Below, piece by piece: positions 1 through 7,905 of a DNA stretch of 64,000 nt (positions are counted from its first letter, which is position 1; each line of letters opens with the position of its first letter). The stretch covers positions 62,001 through 126,000 of the forward strand of contig JAHHIB010000009.1 of assembly GCA_019359075.1 (NCBI GenBank), read 5' to 3'. This DNA comes from Kalymmatonema hyalinum WJT4-NPBG1 (GTDB lineage Bacteria; Cyanobacteriota; Cyanobacteriia; Cyanobacteriales; Nostocaceae). The notes under the pieces are model-generated. The model did not search any database. It had not been told where the DNA came from and was given only the letters and a program-made list of their open reading frames with translations. A program made the translations under genes and the position numbers.

Positions 1-139
1 CTTATTAATAGTTTGAGTTGAAATAAACATATGCACTTTGTGCTGCTCTTCCAGAAAATATCACTTGCTCACTTGACTACCATCGATAAAGCAAGCGAAA
101 CTAGTGCTTTCAGTAGATCACGAGCTGGAGGTCTTGGTT

Positions 140-1636
140 ATGACCACTCCCCTGACTTGCCGCAATTACATCGACGGTAAATGGTTGAGCGCCTCCGGGG
201 GAGCCACCCTAGAAAGTCGCAACCCTGCTCTTTCCCGCGAACTTGTTGCCACTTTCCCGCGTTCCGTAGCAGTTGATGTTGATACAGCAGTAGCAGCCGC
301 CCGCAAAGCATATCGTACCTGGCGACTCGTCCCCGCCCCAGCAAGAGCAGAATATATTCACAGAGTGGGAGAACTCTTACTAAAACACAAAGAAGAACTT
401 GCCCAACTCATGAGTCGGGAAATGGGTAAACCCCTGACAGAAGCACGGGGAGATGTCCAAGAAGGAATTGACTGCGCTTATTACAGTGCTGGGGAAGGGC
501 GACGGCTATTTGGGCAAACTATTCCCTCGGAAATGCCCAACAAATTCGCGATGACAGTAAGAATGCCCATTGGAGTCTGCGCCCTCATTACTCCGTGGAA
601 TTTCCCTGTCGCCATCCCGTGCTGGAAAGCTATGCCAGCTTTGGTGTGCGGTAATACTGTCATCCTCAAACCCGCTGAAGATACGCCCGCCTGTGCAACC
701 AAACTTATTGAGATTTTTGCCGAAGCAGGTTTGCCACCCGGAGTTATCAATTTGGTGCATGGAGTGGGAGAAGAAGCGGGGAAAGCTTTAGTTGAGCATC
801 CTGAAGTTGATTTGGTCTCTTTTACTGGTTCTTCGGAAACGGGTGCTTTTGTTGGCGCAACTTGCGGACGCACTCACAAGCGCGTTTGTTTGGAGATGGG
901 CGGCAAAAATGCCCAAATTGTTATGGAAGATGCAGATTTGGAACTTGCTCTCGATGGTGCGGTTTGGGGTGCATTCGGGACTGCCGGTCAAAGATGTACT
1001 GCAACCAGTCGCTTGCTTTTGCACCGCGATATCAAAGAGAAATTTACCGTTATGCTCAAAGAGCGTACCAGTCAGTTACGCTTAGGTGCAGGAACTGATC
1101 CCAATATTGATATAGGACCATTGGTGAATGCATCTCAACTCGAACGGGTGAGTAGGTATCTGGAAATTGCCCGTGAAGAAGGCGCAAAGGTGTTGATGGG
1201 TGGAGAAATAGTAACCGAGGGAGAACTAAAACACGGTTACTTCTTTCAACCCACGATTCTTGATGAAGTCACTCCCGAAATGCGCGTCGCCCGTGAAGAG
1301 ATATTCGGACCGGTGGTGGCGCTTATCGAGGTGAACTCGTTTGAAGAGGCGATCGCGATTCTCAATGATACGCCCTACGGTCTTTCTTCTTCAATCTACA
1401 CCCGCGATATCAACCGCGCTTTCGCCGCCATGCGCGACATCGAAGCAGGGATCACTTACATCAATGGTCCTACCATTGGCGCAGAGGTGCATTTACCTTT
1501 TGGCGGTGTTAAGCAAACTGGAAACGGACACCGGGAAGCTGGTACTGCTGTATTGGATGTGTTTACGGAATGGAAGACTGTGTATGTGGACTTCTCTGGA
1601 AGTTTACAACGTGCTCAAATAGATAACCGTAGCTAG
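140..1636 (+). CDS. NAD(P)-dependent aldehyde dehydrogenase
   Basis: Full-length aldehyde dehydrogenase superfamily enzyme (498 aa), oxidising an aldehyde or semialdehyde to the acid in the cytosol. Visible motifs are the PWNFP substrate/cofactor segment, FTGSSETG of the Rossmann part, the general-base glutamate in LEMGGKN (about residue 252) and the nucleophilic cysteine in GQRCTATSR (about 286). An in-frame GTG lies at 104, but the ATG at 140 has GGAGG eight bases upstream and starts right before the family's N-terminal YIDGKW segment, so I chose it. The GAEVHLPFGGVKQTGNG C-terminal region resembles semialdehyde dehydrogenases such as aminoadipate- or 2-oxoglutarate-semialdehyde enzymes; the exact substrate is not readable. 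It is followed 10 bases later by an NTF2-like gene, and within 6 kb by an aminotransferase and a DUF1338 protein, suggesting amino-acid (possibly lysine) catabolism. Confidence 0.93.
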   Translation: MTTPLTCRNYIDGKWLSASGGATLESRNPALSRELVATFPRSVAVDVDTAVAAARKAYRTWRLVPAPARAEYIHRVGELLLKHKEELAQLMSREMGKPLTEARGDVQEGIDCAYYSAGEGRRLFGQTIPSEMPNKFAMTVRMPIGVCALITPWNFPVAIPCWKAMPALVCGNTVILKPAEDTPACATKLIEIFAEAGLPPGVINLVHGVGEEAGKALVEHPEVDLVSFTGSSETGAFVGATCGRTHKRVCLEMGGKNAQIVMEDADLELALDGAVWGAFGTAGQRCTATSRLLLHRDIKEKFTVMLKERTSQLRLGAGTDPNIDIGPLVNASQLERVSRYLEIAREEGAKVLMGGEIVTEGELKHGYFFQPTILDEVTPEMRVAREEIFGPVVALIEVNSFEEAIAILNDTPYGLSSSIYTRDINRAFAAMRDIEAGITYINGPTIGAEVHLPFGGVKQTGNGHREAGTAVLDVFTEWKTVYVDFSGSLQRAQIDNRS

Positions 1637-1646
1637 GGGAATTTTT

Positions 1647-2045
1647 ATGAGTACGGGACAAGCGGCTTTAGAAGTCGTTCAAGCGTATTATGATGCACTA
1701 CAACGAAGTGACCTTGAGGGGCTGCTTGCAGTTGCTGCTGACGATATCGTGCTAGAGGAAGCATCTTCCCTCGCATATGCTGGTGTTTACCGAGGACATA
1801 CAGGGTGGCAAGACTTTGGTGCAGCTTTCACCGCCGTATGGCAAGATCCAGTGATTACAGTTGACAGTATCGCTGATGCTGGTGATTATGTAGTCGGTTT
1901 GGCTCGTTTAAGTGCAAAGTCCAGACGTACGGGGAAGAGTATTGAAATGCCTTTGGCAGAATTCTTCTGGGTTGCAGACGGCAAGATAAAACGGCTTCTC
2001 CCTTTCTACTGGGATACGGCTGGTGTATTGAAGACTATTTCGTAA
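1647..2045 (+). CDS. NTF2-like / SnoaL-type small protein
   Basis: 132-aa protein with the NTF2-like fold pattern: an N-terminal helix with EVVQAYYDALQRSD, then VAADDIVLEE, a GHTGWQDF helix, and strands ending in LPFYWDT. Proteins of this superfamily (SnoaL, ketosteroid isomerase-like) bind small hydrophobic ligands or act as isomerases or hydrolases; here no catalytic set is assignable. The gene starts 10 bases after the aldehyde dehydrogenase stop, with AGGGGA overlapping that stop as its ribosome site, so the two are almost certainly co-transcribed and the protein may act on the same substrate family. A terminator hairpin follows about 50 bases later. Confidence 0.85.
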   Translation: MSTGQAALEVVQAYYDALQRSDLEGLLAVAADDIVLEEASSLAYAGVYRGHTGWQDFGAAFTAVWQDPVITVDSIADAGDYVVGLARLSAKSRRTGKSIEMPLAEFFWVADGKIKRLLPFYWDTAGVLKTIS

Positions 2046-2094
2046 TAAGCATCCTCTAGCATTTGAGTTTATGGTGGGCAATCCCCACGCTACA

Positions 2095-2130
2095 AAAAAG
2101 CCCTTCCAGGATAAGCCGGAAAGGCTTTTG
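2095..2130. terminator. Bidirectional intrinsic terminator
   Basis: An AAAAGCC-type arm and its GGCTTTT complement form a 12-bp stem with one mismatch, with A-runs on the left and T-runs on the right, so it can stop transcription on both strands. It lies between the convergent genes ending at 2045 (+) and 2197 (-). Confidence 0.7.
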
Positions 2131-2196
2131 GTGTATTCTGCGCCGCAGTGATTATGTTTTCCAGGCGCTACAGTTAAATGGAAGTCTGCTGTAGAC

Positions 2197-2532
2197 TTAG
2201 CGGACTGCCTCCAGACAGCGGTAGTCGCGCATCCAGTCTTCCCCGTCCTGATCGCTTAGCACAGCGAGCCGCCCAGTAGTCAAAAACGCTAGCTTAAAAA
2301 TTTCCCACTGCTCGTCGGTGATGTCACCTTGCTGTGAACTGACGCCTCCCTCCTCCCAGATAATCGTCACTTCTCTGCCCCCGGCAATCTCGAAGTTCCC
2401 CAAACGAGTAACTCGACCGAGATGCCACTTGAACTCGGTTCCGGCTTGCTTAGCCTGAGCCGTCTCGAGCGCCTCTGTGCCGGACTGGTGAATATACTGC
2501 CCTTCATTTGCCGATGATTCCTGCTTTGTCAT
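2197..2532 (-). CDS. Hypothetical protein (111 aa)
   Basis: Not recognised as a named family. The first 25 residues are polar and probably disordered; from residue 33 on the sequence (KWHLGRVTRLGNFEI...) alternates hydrophobic and polar residues like a small beta-rich domain, ending with the acidic DQDGEDWMRDYRCLEAVR. An AAGGAG ribosome site lies 11 bases before the ATG at 2532. There are no membrane segments and no signal peptide. It is a monocistronic gene converging on the aldehyde dehydrogenase operon. The ribosome site and coding-like composition support a real gene; the function is unknown. Confidence 0.7.
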   Translation of the reverse strand: MTKQESSANEGQYIHQSGTEALETAQAKQAGTEFKWHLGRVTRLGNFEIAGGREVTIIWEEGGVSSQQGDITDEQWEIFKLAFLTTGRLAVLSDQDGEDWMRDYRCLEAVR

Positions 2533-2839
2533 AAGTTGCCCTACTCCTTTTATATGGTTTGCTCTGGTTGATTCTGCCTTCGGGCGTATCGGCGGTTCGT
2601 TTCACAAAGAACCACTGATACCGCCTTCTAGGCATCGGTACATTTATCAAACTGATCAAAAGATTTTTCATCGACCTATACGACCAAAACATTCCACCTA
2701 TTCCTCGAGCAGATGTTTTGGAAAAGGACGATTCATACTCAAAGAAAGCCCTCGACTTTGCTATCGGGGGTTACGAACAAAAAGCAACAGAATGCTCCGA
2801 CTACTTTTTGCCTCTTTGATGCAGCTAAATCTATTACGG

Positions 2840-3139
2840 TTAGTAGCGGTTACGGAAGCTGTTGTTGCTTTGGTTACCACCAAACGAACTTCTGTTTTCC
2901 TTGGGCTTAGCCTTATTCACTTTGAGGTCACGACCCATCCATTCAGCACCATCAAGACCTTCAATGGCTGCTGATTCTTCAGCTTCTGTACCCATTTCCA
3001 CAAAAGCAAAACCGCGCGGTTTACCTGTTTCACGGTCAGTTGGAACCTGAACCCGCTTGACAGAACCATATTCTGCAAACACAGAATTCAGATCTTCTTG
3101 TGTAACTTCATAAGAGAGGTTACCTACATAAAGTGACAT
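2840..3139 (-). CDS. RNA-binding protein, RRM family (cyanobacterial Rbp)
   Basis: 99-aa single RNA-recognition-motif protein. RNP2 (LYVGNL, residues 3-8) and RNP1 (RGFAFVEM, about 42-49) are both intact with the aromatic residues that stack on RNA, and a short Ser/Asn/Gly-rich tail follows (SSFGGNQSNNSFRNRY). Cyanobacterial Rbp proteins of this type are cold-induced and act as RNA chaperones or mRNA-localising factors. GGAG seven bases before the ATG supports the start. About 330 bases of AT-rich upstream DNA may hold a long regulated leader. No rpsU gene, the usual neighbour of some rbp genes, is seen here; a TnpB element sits upstream instead. Confidence 0.95.
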   Translation of the reverse strand: MSLYVGNLSYEVTQEDLNSVFAEYGSVKRVQVPTDRETGKPRGFAFVEMGTEAEESAAIEGLDGAEWMGRDLKVNKAKPKENRSSFGGNQSNNSFRNRY

Positions 3140-3470
3140 AAATTGTCTCCAAAATCATAAGTGTGTAGAGATTTAGATTTCGGAGAGAAGTCTTTCAATA
3201 CCAAAAGGAAAAAGCCGATCAATAAAAAAAACAAACACAGTTACCGAATAAATTCTCACATTACTAGGATGACATATCAGCTAACTATCAGGGGGAAAGT
3301 TGGTCAAATTGTTACATAAAGTCATCCGAGCAATTGAAAGGTCAGTGTTTTTTAGGGAGGATGCAGTGAAGTGTTTCTTCCGTGATGCCGTTTTGATTAA
3401 AATCTAACATCGGCTTTATGGCATAGCATCAAGCAAATCAGTCTCCATCTTGCCATACTGTATTTCTTGA
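3140..3470. other. Gene-free region upstream of the RRM gene
   Basis: About 330 bases between the RRM gene start and the right end of the TnpB element. It is AT-rich near the gene and presumably carries the promoter and 5' leader of the RRM gene, which in this family is often long and cold-regulated. I see no ORF with coding character and no clear hairpin. Confidence 0.4.
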
Positions 3471-3523
3471 CATACTCACCGACAGTCACGGTGCGGTGAT
3501 TCTTGACGGCTCACAGCAACTTG

Positions 3524-4660
3524 CTAACCGTTGCTAGTCTTACGGTCGCTCCCCGTCTGTTTAGAGTCGTGGCAATGCCCTATCCCGACTTTTTTAATAT
3601 TTTTTGCAGCGTTCTCGTCTCGGTCGTGAGTCGCTCCGCAATTTAGGCAAGTTACCGTCCTGACTTTTAGCTCAAGCTTGCCCCATTTGAACCCACACTC
3701 AGAGCAAATCTGGCTAGTAGGTTCCCAGCGATTGATTACAACAAACTCACGCCCAAACTTCTCAGACTTCGCCTCAGATAGAACTCTGAATTCCCGCCAT
3801 CCTTGCAAGCTGATTGCTCTGGATAGTTTACGGTTTTTAACCATGCCTGACACATTCAAATCTTCCAAAACAATCACCTGATTCTCTGTGACCACTTTGG
3901 TTGAAAGCTTGTGCAGAAAGTCTTTACGGGTATCAGAAATCTGATTATGCAGTTTGGCGATTTGTAGCCGCGTTACTTCACGCCGCTTAGACCCTTTTAC
4001 TTGACGAGCAAGCTTGCGCTGTTTGCGTCTTAAGCGTTTATCTACCCGTGAGTAATCTCGGCTGTTAGCTGTTTCACCGTTGCTCATGAATGCGAATGTT
4101 TTAAGCCCTAAATCAATGCCAATGCTTTGGTTTTTAGCATCGACTAGATACGGCTTAACATCCACAACAAAGCTCAAAAAATAGCGGTTAGCAACATCTT
4201 TAATGACCGTGACAGAGGTTGGCTCAGAGGGGAGTTCTCTCGACCAGATGGGATTTAAGTTTCCGATTTTAGCAAGGTACACTTGCCCATCTTTGATAGA
4301 GAAACCCGCTTTGGTAAACGTAGCAGACTGAGCATTAGTCTTTTTCTTAAACTTGGGTTGAGCTACTTTCTTACCCTTTCTTTTCCCGAGTAGAGAATCA
4401 AAATAGTTTTTATAGGCGACTTCCAACTGTTTAAGAGACTGCTGCAAGGGTACAGACGAAACATCGTTTAGCCATTGTCTTTTCTCAGTCTTTTTAGTTA
4501 GAGTGAGAGTTTTAGCCAAACTGTTATAGCCAGGGAACAAACACGCCTTACTCAGCGCTAAAGCATCATTCCAGACTACCCGAACACACCCAAACAACTG
4601 AGCCAAGCTCTGCTGCTGCTGGTCTGTTGGGTAAAACCTGTACTGATACCTGGCTTTCAT
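3524..4660 (-). CDS. tnpB: TnpB RNA-guided endonuclease (IS605 OrfB family)
   Basis: 378-aa apparently intact TnpB, the ancestor-type of Cas12 nucleases. The helix-turn-helix-like N-terminal domain starts with MKARYQYRFYPT; the split RuvC nuclease shows all three acidic residues, in GIDLGLKTF, VLEDLNV and HDRDENAAKNI, with a CxxC...CxxC zinc finger (CSECGF, CLNCGA) before the last. The length is normal for the family. TnpB with its reRNA cleaves DNA at the donor site to favour element retention. It is transcribed divergently from the RHH gene at 4714, with a perfect palindrome between them. A second, truncated tnpB lies at 34.1-34.8 kb. Confidence 0.95.
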   Translation of the reverse strand: MKARYQYRFYPTDQQQQSLAQLFGCVRVVWNDALALSKACLFPGYNSLAKTLTLTKKTEKRQWLNDVSSVPLQQSLKQLEVAYKNYFDSLLGKRKGKKVAQPKFKKKTNAQSATFTKAGFSIKDGQVYLAKIGNLNPIWSRELPSEPTSVTVIKDVANRYFLSFVVDVKPYLVDAKNQSIGIDLGLKTFAFMSNGETANSRDYSRVDKRLRRKQRKLARQVKGSKRREVTRLQIAKLHNQISDTRKDFLHKLSTKVVTENQVIVLEDLNVSGMVKNRKLSRAISLQGWREFRVLSEAKSEKFGREFVVINRWEPTSQICSECGFKWGKLELKVRTVTCLNCGATHDRDENAAKNIKKVGIGHCHDSKQTGSDRKTSNG

Positions 4661-4687
4661 TGAAATTTCCTCTGAATCTGCTATAAC

Positions 4688-4708
4688 TGTATATCATATC
4701 GATATACA
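4688..4708. promoter_or_regulatory. Palindromic operator candidate between tnpB and RHH gene
   Basis: TGTATATC and GATATACA form a perfect 8-bp inverted repeat around a 5-base spacer, in the 53-bp gap between two divergent start codons. The size and place fit an operator for the ribbon-helix-helix protein encoded 6 bases downstream, which would then repress both itself and tnpB. The palindrome is seen; the binding is inferred. Confidence 0.5.
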
Positions 4709-4713
4709 AAACA

Positions 4714-4854
4714 ATGAACAAAAGTGTATTTTTTCGGCTAGCGGAAGAAGAGTTGGCGAAGCTTGAAGACTATTGCAAATCGACTGGCAGAACAAAATCT
4801 GATGTGCTTAGGGAACTGATTAGAAGTTTGAAGCTCAAGAAAAAGCCGTCCTAG
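4714..4854 (+). CDS. Ribbon-helix-helix (CopG-like) small regulator
   Basis: 46-aa ORF. The pattern is a short strand with alternating residues (SVFFRLA), helix one (EEELAKLEDYCKSTG), a turn (RTKS) and helix two (DVLRELIRSLKLKKK), the canonical ribbon-helix-helix DNA-binding fold. It is divergent from tnpB and lies inside the same element, ending in the left-end hairpin so that its stop codon is part of that hairpin. A similar-sized RHH-like gene occupies the same position in the damaged second TnpB element (35.68-35.84 kb). It is likely a repressor controlling the element. It has no toxin partner, so a toxin-antitoxin role is unlikely. Confidence 0.75.
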   Translation: MNKSVFFRLAEEELAKLEDYCKSTGRTKSDVLRELIRSLKLKKKPS

Positions 4855-4993
4855 AAGGACGGGGTTTTAAACCCAAGTTTTCGATAAAGAGTGAGAAGGG
4901 CTATAGAATCAACCGAAATAGAATCAAAAGCTACTGCAAGCGATCGCCTCTCACCGTTTAATCAGAAATAATCTTAAAAAATCTAATACAACT

Positions 4994-6301
4994 ATGTTAA
5001 GTATCCCTATTGATATAGGTTTACCGCGATCGCCTCACATAGTTACATCCTTACCCGGTCCTCGTGCCAAAGCTATTGTAGAACGCGATCGCGCTGTCAC
5101 TTCTCCTTCCTATACCCGTGACTACCCGTTAGTTGTCGCTCGCGGTGAGGGGTGTATGGTGGAAGATGTGGACGGTAATGTATTTTTAGATATGACCGCA
5201 GGAATTGCCGTTACCGCCACTGGACACGCGCACCCCGAAGTTGTGCAAGCTATTCAAGAGCAAGCTGCAATGCTGCTGCATATGTCGGGGACTGATTTTT
5301 ATTATGAACCAATGGTGGAACTTGCGGAGAAATTAGCTGTCCGCGCTCCCTTTCCCAATGGTGCAAGGGTATTTTTTAGCAATTCGGGAACAGAATCTAA
5401 CGAAGGAGCAATCAAACTTGCTCGGTATTACACCGGGCGTTCCCTGATAGTTGCCTTTTTGGGAGCATTCCACGGACGCACTTATGGCGCGATGTCCCTT
5501 ACGGCTTCCAAAACAGTACAGCGAGCAAACTTTGGTCCTCTGCTTCCAGGTGTAACGCACATTCCCTACGGGACTCACGCTAGCCTAGATTACCTGGAAA
5601 AACAATTATTTCCCACAATGCTACCGCCTAAAGAGGTCGCAGCGATCATTGTCGAAGCGATACAAGGAGAAGGTGGTTATATTGTGCCAGAGGATGGGTT
5701 TTTAGAGCGCATCCGGGAAATATGCGATCGCTTTGGCATCCTGATGATAGTTGATGAAGTGCAATCTGGGATGGGGCGCACGGGACGCCTGTTTGCCATT
5801 GAACATTGGGGTGTGATGCCCGATATCATTACCACAGCTAAAGGTATTGCCAGTGGTCTACCTTTGGGAGCTATTCTCGCTCGTCCGGAAATTATGACAT
5901 GGCAACCAGGTTCTCATGCAACCACTTTTGGTGGTAATCCTGTTGCTTGTGCTGCGGCTATTGCTACTCTGCGGCTTTTGGAAAGCGGTTTGATGGCAAA
6001 CGCCACCCAGATGGGAGAATTACTGCAAGCAGGTTTGCATCGTCTGTCGCAGCAATTTCCGCAAATTTCGCCGCCACGAGGAAAGGGCTTGATGGTAGCG
6101 GTGGATTTGTTGGATTCGCAGGGGAATTTTGATCCCATGTTGCGGAATCGCATTCTCCAAGAAGCCTTCTTACGCGGTTTATTGTTACTTGGTTGTGGAA
6201 AAGCAGCAATTCGCTTTTGTCCGCCTCTGGTTATTGATAGTAACCAAATTCAAACATCTCTCCAAATTCTTTTTGAAGTTTTAGCAGAAATTCAGTCTTA
6301 G
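4994..6301 (+). CDS. Class III PLP-dependent aminotransferase
   Basis: 435-aa omega-aminotransferase (acetylornithine/4-aminobutyrate aminotransferase family). The PLP-phosphate segment NSGTESNEGAIKLAR, the cofactor aspartate in IVDEVQSGMGRTG and the Schiff-base lysine in TTAKGIASGLPLGA (about residue 283) are intact, as is TTFGGNPVACAAA. It moves a terminal amino group from a diamine or omega-amino acid to 2-oxoglutarate or pyruvate. No strong ribosome site precedes the ATG. The true ArgD is normally shorter at the N-terminus; the first 40 residues here resemble 4-aminobutyrate/lysine-type aminotransferases. With the DUF1338 gene downstream and an aldehyde dehydrogenase upstream, a lysine or aminoadipate role is possible; the substrate is not proved by sequence. 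Confidence 0.92.
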   Translation: MLSIPIDIGLPRSPHIVTSLPGPRAKAIVERDRAVTSPSYTRDYPLVVARGEGCMVEDVDGNVFLDMTAGIAVTATGHAHPEVVQAIQEQAAMLLHMSGTDFYYEPMVELAEKLAVRAPFPNGARVFFSNSGTESNEGAIKLARYYTGRSLIVAFLGAFHGRTYGAMSLTASKTVQRANFGPLLPGVTHIPYGTHASLDYLEKQLFPTMLPPKEVAAIIVEAIQGEGGYIVPEDGFLERIREICDRFGILMIVDEVQSGMGRTGRLFAIEHWGVMPDIITTAKGIASGLPLGAILARPEIMTWQPGSHATTFGGNPVACAAAIATLRLLESGLMANATQMGELLQAGLHRLSQQFPQISPPRGKGLMVAVDLLDSQGNFDPMLRNRILQEAFLRGLLLLGCGKAAIRFCPPLVIDSNQIQTSLQILFEVLAEIQS

Positions 6302-6595
6302 ACACTTATATAGCGGTTCTTAGTTAAGTGCAATACATCACGAGATAAGAACCACAGATGGACACAGATAAATTTGTACTTCATTCAAACGAGAAGCGCT
6401 ATAGACTTCCTTTCCGCTTTAAAATTACCTACATCCTCTCTTATCTCCTCTGTGTTCTCTGTGTCCTCTGCGGTTTATTCATCAAAAATCTTTGGATGGT
6501 AAACGAGTCAATGAATCTCGGCTCAAGCCGCTAAGAAACTCTTTGCGTCTTTGCGTGAGGTTATCATAAATCTGATACCCATTGCCAGAAACACC
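6302..6595. repeat. Intergenic region with interspersed repeats
   Basis: 294 bases holding fragments of common cyanobacterial dispersed repeats: an ACCACAGATGGACACAGATAA unit (6350-6371; the same unit recurs at 31218 in a palindromic arrangement), a TCTGTGTTCTCTGTGTCCTC run (6450-6471) and a CTTTGCGTCTTTGCG unit (6541-6555). No coding sequence was seen. Confidence 0.55.
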
Positions 6596-7510
6596 ATGAA
6601 CCCCGAAATTGCCCGTCATCTTTGGGAATTGCTTTGGCACGACTACAGCACCAGGGTAAGTTACGCCCGCACCTACCAGCAAATGATAACTAATGCGGGT
6701 GGGACTGTCGCCAATGACCACATTGCCTTTCGGTCTTTACGGATGGTGGTGGACAGTCCACAGGGTCAGGTTAACTTGGGTATCGACTACCTGGGACAAC
6801 TTGCTGAGGCTTTGGGTTACGAAGCGGCGGGTGAGTATTCTTTTCCAGAAAGTCATCTTTACGCGCGTCATTATCGCCATCCTCAGCAAGAAGAATTCGA
6901 CTTGCCTAAGTTGTTTATCAGCGAGTTGATTGTAGATGAATTGCCAGAAAAGACTGTCCAACTCATCCATCAAACTGTCTCAGGCGTGAATTTATTTCAT
7001 TTTTCCGCAATTTTTGAGACATTTGAAGCTGATACTAAACGTCTTGTCAAGGAATTGCATAGAATCTTTACTTGCCCCTGGCAACCTCCCCACCGTTCTG
7101 TATTGGAAGAAGTCAACAAGGTCACTCAGTATGGAGCTTGGGTACTGCTGCACGGTTACGCAGTCAACCACTTTACAGGCTATGTTAACCGCCAGAATAC
7201 TCCAGAATACCCGGATATCGAGACCACTGCCCGTGGTTTAGCTAACTTGGGTGTGCCAATGAAAGCTGAGATTGAAGGGGATGTTGCTTGTGGTTTGCGG
7301 CAAACGGCAACTCAAGCAGTTACTGAAATTGTAACAGTATCAGAAGATTCCACTGATGCAGAAATTCAAATCCCCTGGACTTACGCCTACTATGAAATTG
7401 CCCAACGCTATATAGTGGAAGTCGAACCAGGTCAGCAAGAGCTGTTTGATGGTTTTTTGGGAAGCAATGCTCAGCAGTTATTTGAAATGACGCGATTGAA
7501 AATGAGTTAG
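6596..7510 (+). CDS. DUF1338 protein, 2-oxoadipate dioxygenase/decarboxylase type
   Basis: 304 aa. DUF1338 enzymes (bacterial HglS, plant FLO7) are Fe(II)-dependent and turn 2-oxoadipate into D-2-hydroxyglutarate with release of CO2, a step of lysine catabolism. Family hallmarks seen are the histidine in NDHIAFRSL (residue 42), a second in LLHGYAVNHFTGYV, and the glutamate in RYIVEVEPGQQELFDGF near the C-terminus, candidates for the metal ligands. A TTG at 6551 would add 15 unlikely residues, so I chose the ATG at 6596. The stop codon abuts a MITE: its TA comes from the target-site duplication and its G is the first base of the repeat; excision would leave a TAG as well. Confidence 0.88.
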   Translation: MNPEIARHLWELLWHDYSTRVSYARTYQQMITNAGGTVANDHIAFRSLRMVVDSPQGQVNLGIDYLGQLAEALGYEAAGEYSFPESHLYARHYRHPQQEEFDLPKLFISELIVDELPEKTVQLIHQTVSGVNLFHFSAIFETFEADTKRLVKELHRIFTCPWQPPHRSVLEEVNKVTQYGAWVLLHGYAVNHFTGYVNRQNTPEYPDIETTARGLANLGVPMKAEIEGDVACGLRQTATQAVTEIVTVSEDSTDAEIQIPWTYAYYEIAQRYIVEVEPGQQELFDGFLGSNAQQLFEMTRLKMS

Positions 7511-7709
7511 AGGATGTTTTAAAAGTCATAGGCGAATATAATTCGCTACTAGACAAACAAAGTCCACCTTCGTGGACTAATGCAGGCATCAAGGGTTTAC
7601 TAAAGAGCGGAAGCAGGTTTTGTCTGTATAGTCGCGTTCATATAGCGTGCGCTGTTATCGCATATTCTAATCGCCAAAATACAGGAAAATCTACTTTTAA
7701 AACATCCTC
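7510..7709. mobile_element. MITE, 200 bp, TTA target duplication
   Basis: Terminal inverted repeats of 17 bp (GAGGATGTTTTAAAAGT at the left, its exact complement at 7693-7709) enclose about 166 bp without coding content, including an internal GTCCAC/GTGGAC hairpin. TTA flanks both sides (7507-7509 and 7710-7712), the TNA-type 3-bp duplication typical of part of the IS5 family. It is probably a non-autonomous derivative of such an element. Confidence 0.75.
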
Positions 7710-7748
7710 TTAGTATATAGTTACTAATGAAAACAGTTAGAACTCAAA

Positions 7749-7817
7749 TGCCAACTTATGACCCATTGTTGGTAAAATGAGAAAAATTTGACATACTGAC
7801 GGTAACGCTACCTGTAA
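7749..7817. repeat. Flanking repeat, copy A (with 11049-11117)
   Basis: About 68 bases here match 11049-11117 in the same orientation at roughly three positions in four, including GTTGGTAAAA and the shared CATACTG block. The two copies bracket the Roco gene exactly. The rest of the gap up to 7905 (after the MITE) is AT-rich and holds two similar TTTTAGAATTA..TGGCACT motifs (7819-7862), with no gene seen. Confidence 0.55.
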
Positions 7818-7905
7818 ATTTTAGAATTAAATGGCACTTATTTTTTAGAATTATTTGGCACTCTTATTTAAAGACGTTATGCTTGGGCAAGTTTGCGCCT
7901 TTAAC

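Larger units (their letters stand above)
3470..4877 (-). mobile_element. IS200/IS605-type TnpB element (no tnpA) with RHH gene
   Basis: A self-contained unit: a right end with a short hairpin (CACCG...CGGTG, 3477-3500) and a terminal TGTCAAG, then tnpB on the minus strand, a palindromic spacer, a divergent 46-aa ribbon-helix-helix gene, and a left-end hairpin (CCGTCCT/AGGACGG, 4842-4859) followed by GGTTTTAAACC. There is no TnpA (Y1 HUH transposase) gene, so transposition would need TnpA supplied in trans. The 3' end of tnpB and right end are where the omega/reRNA guide scaffold of TnpB elements is normally encoded. Exact boundaries are inferred from end-like sequences shared with the damaged copy near 34-36 kb. 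Confidence 0.7.

Noticed and set aside
2504-2692. 62-codon ORF (-) overlapping the 111-aa gene start
   Set aside because: Overlaps the better-supported gene with a ribosome site; basic, irregular composition.
4714-4854. RHH gene as an antitoxin of a toxin-antitoxin pair
   Set aside because: There is no small toxin gene next to it; its only partner is tnpB.
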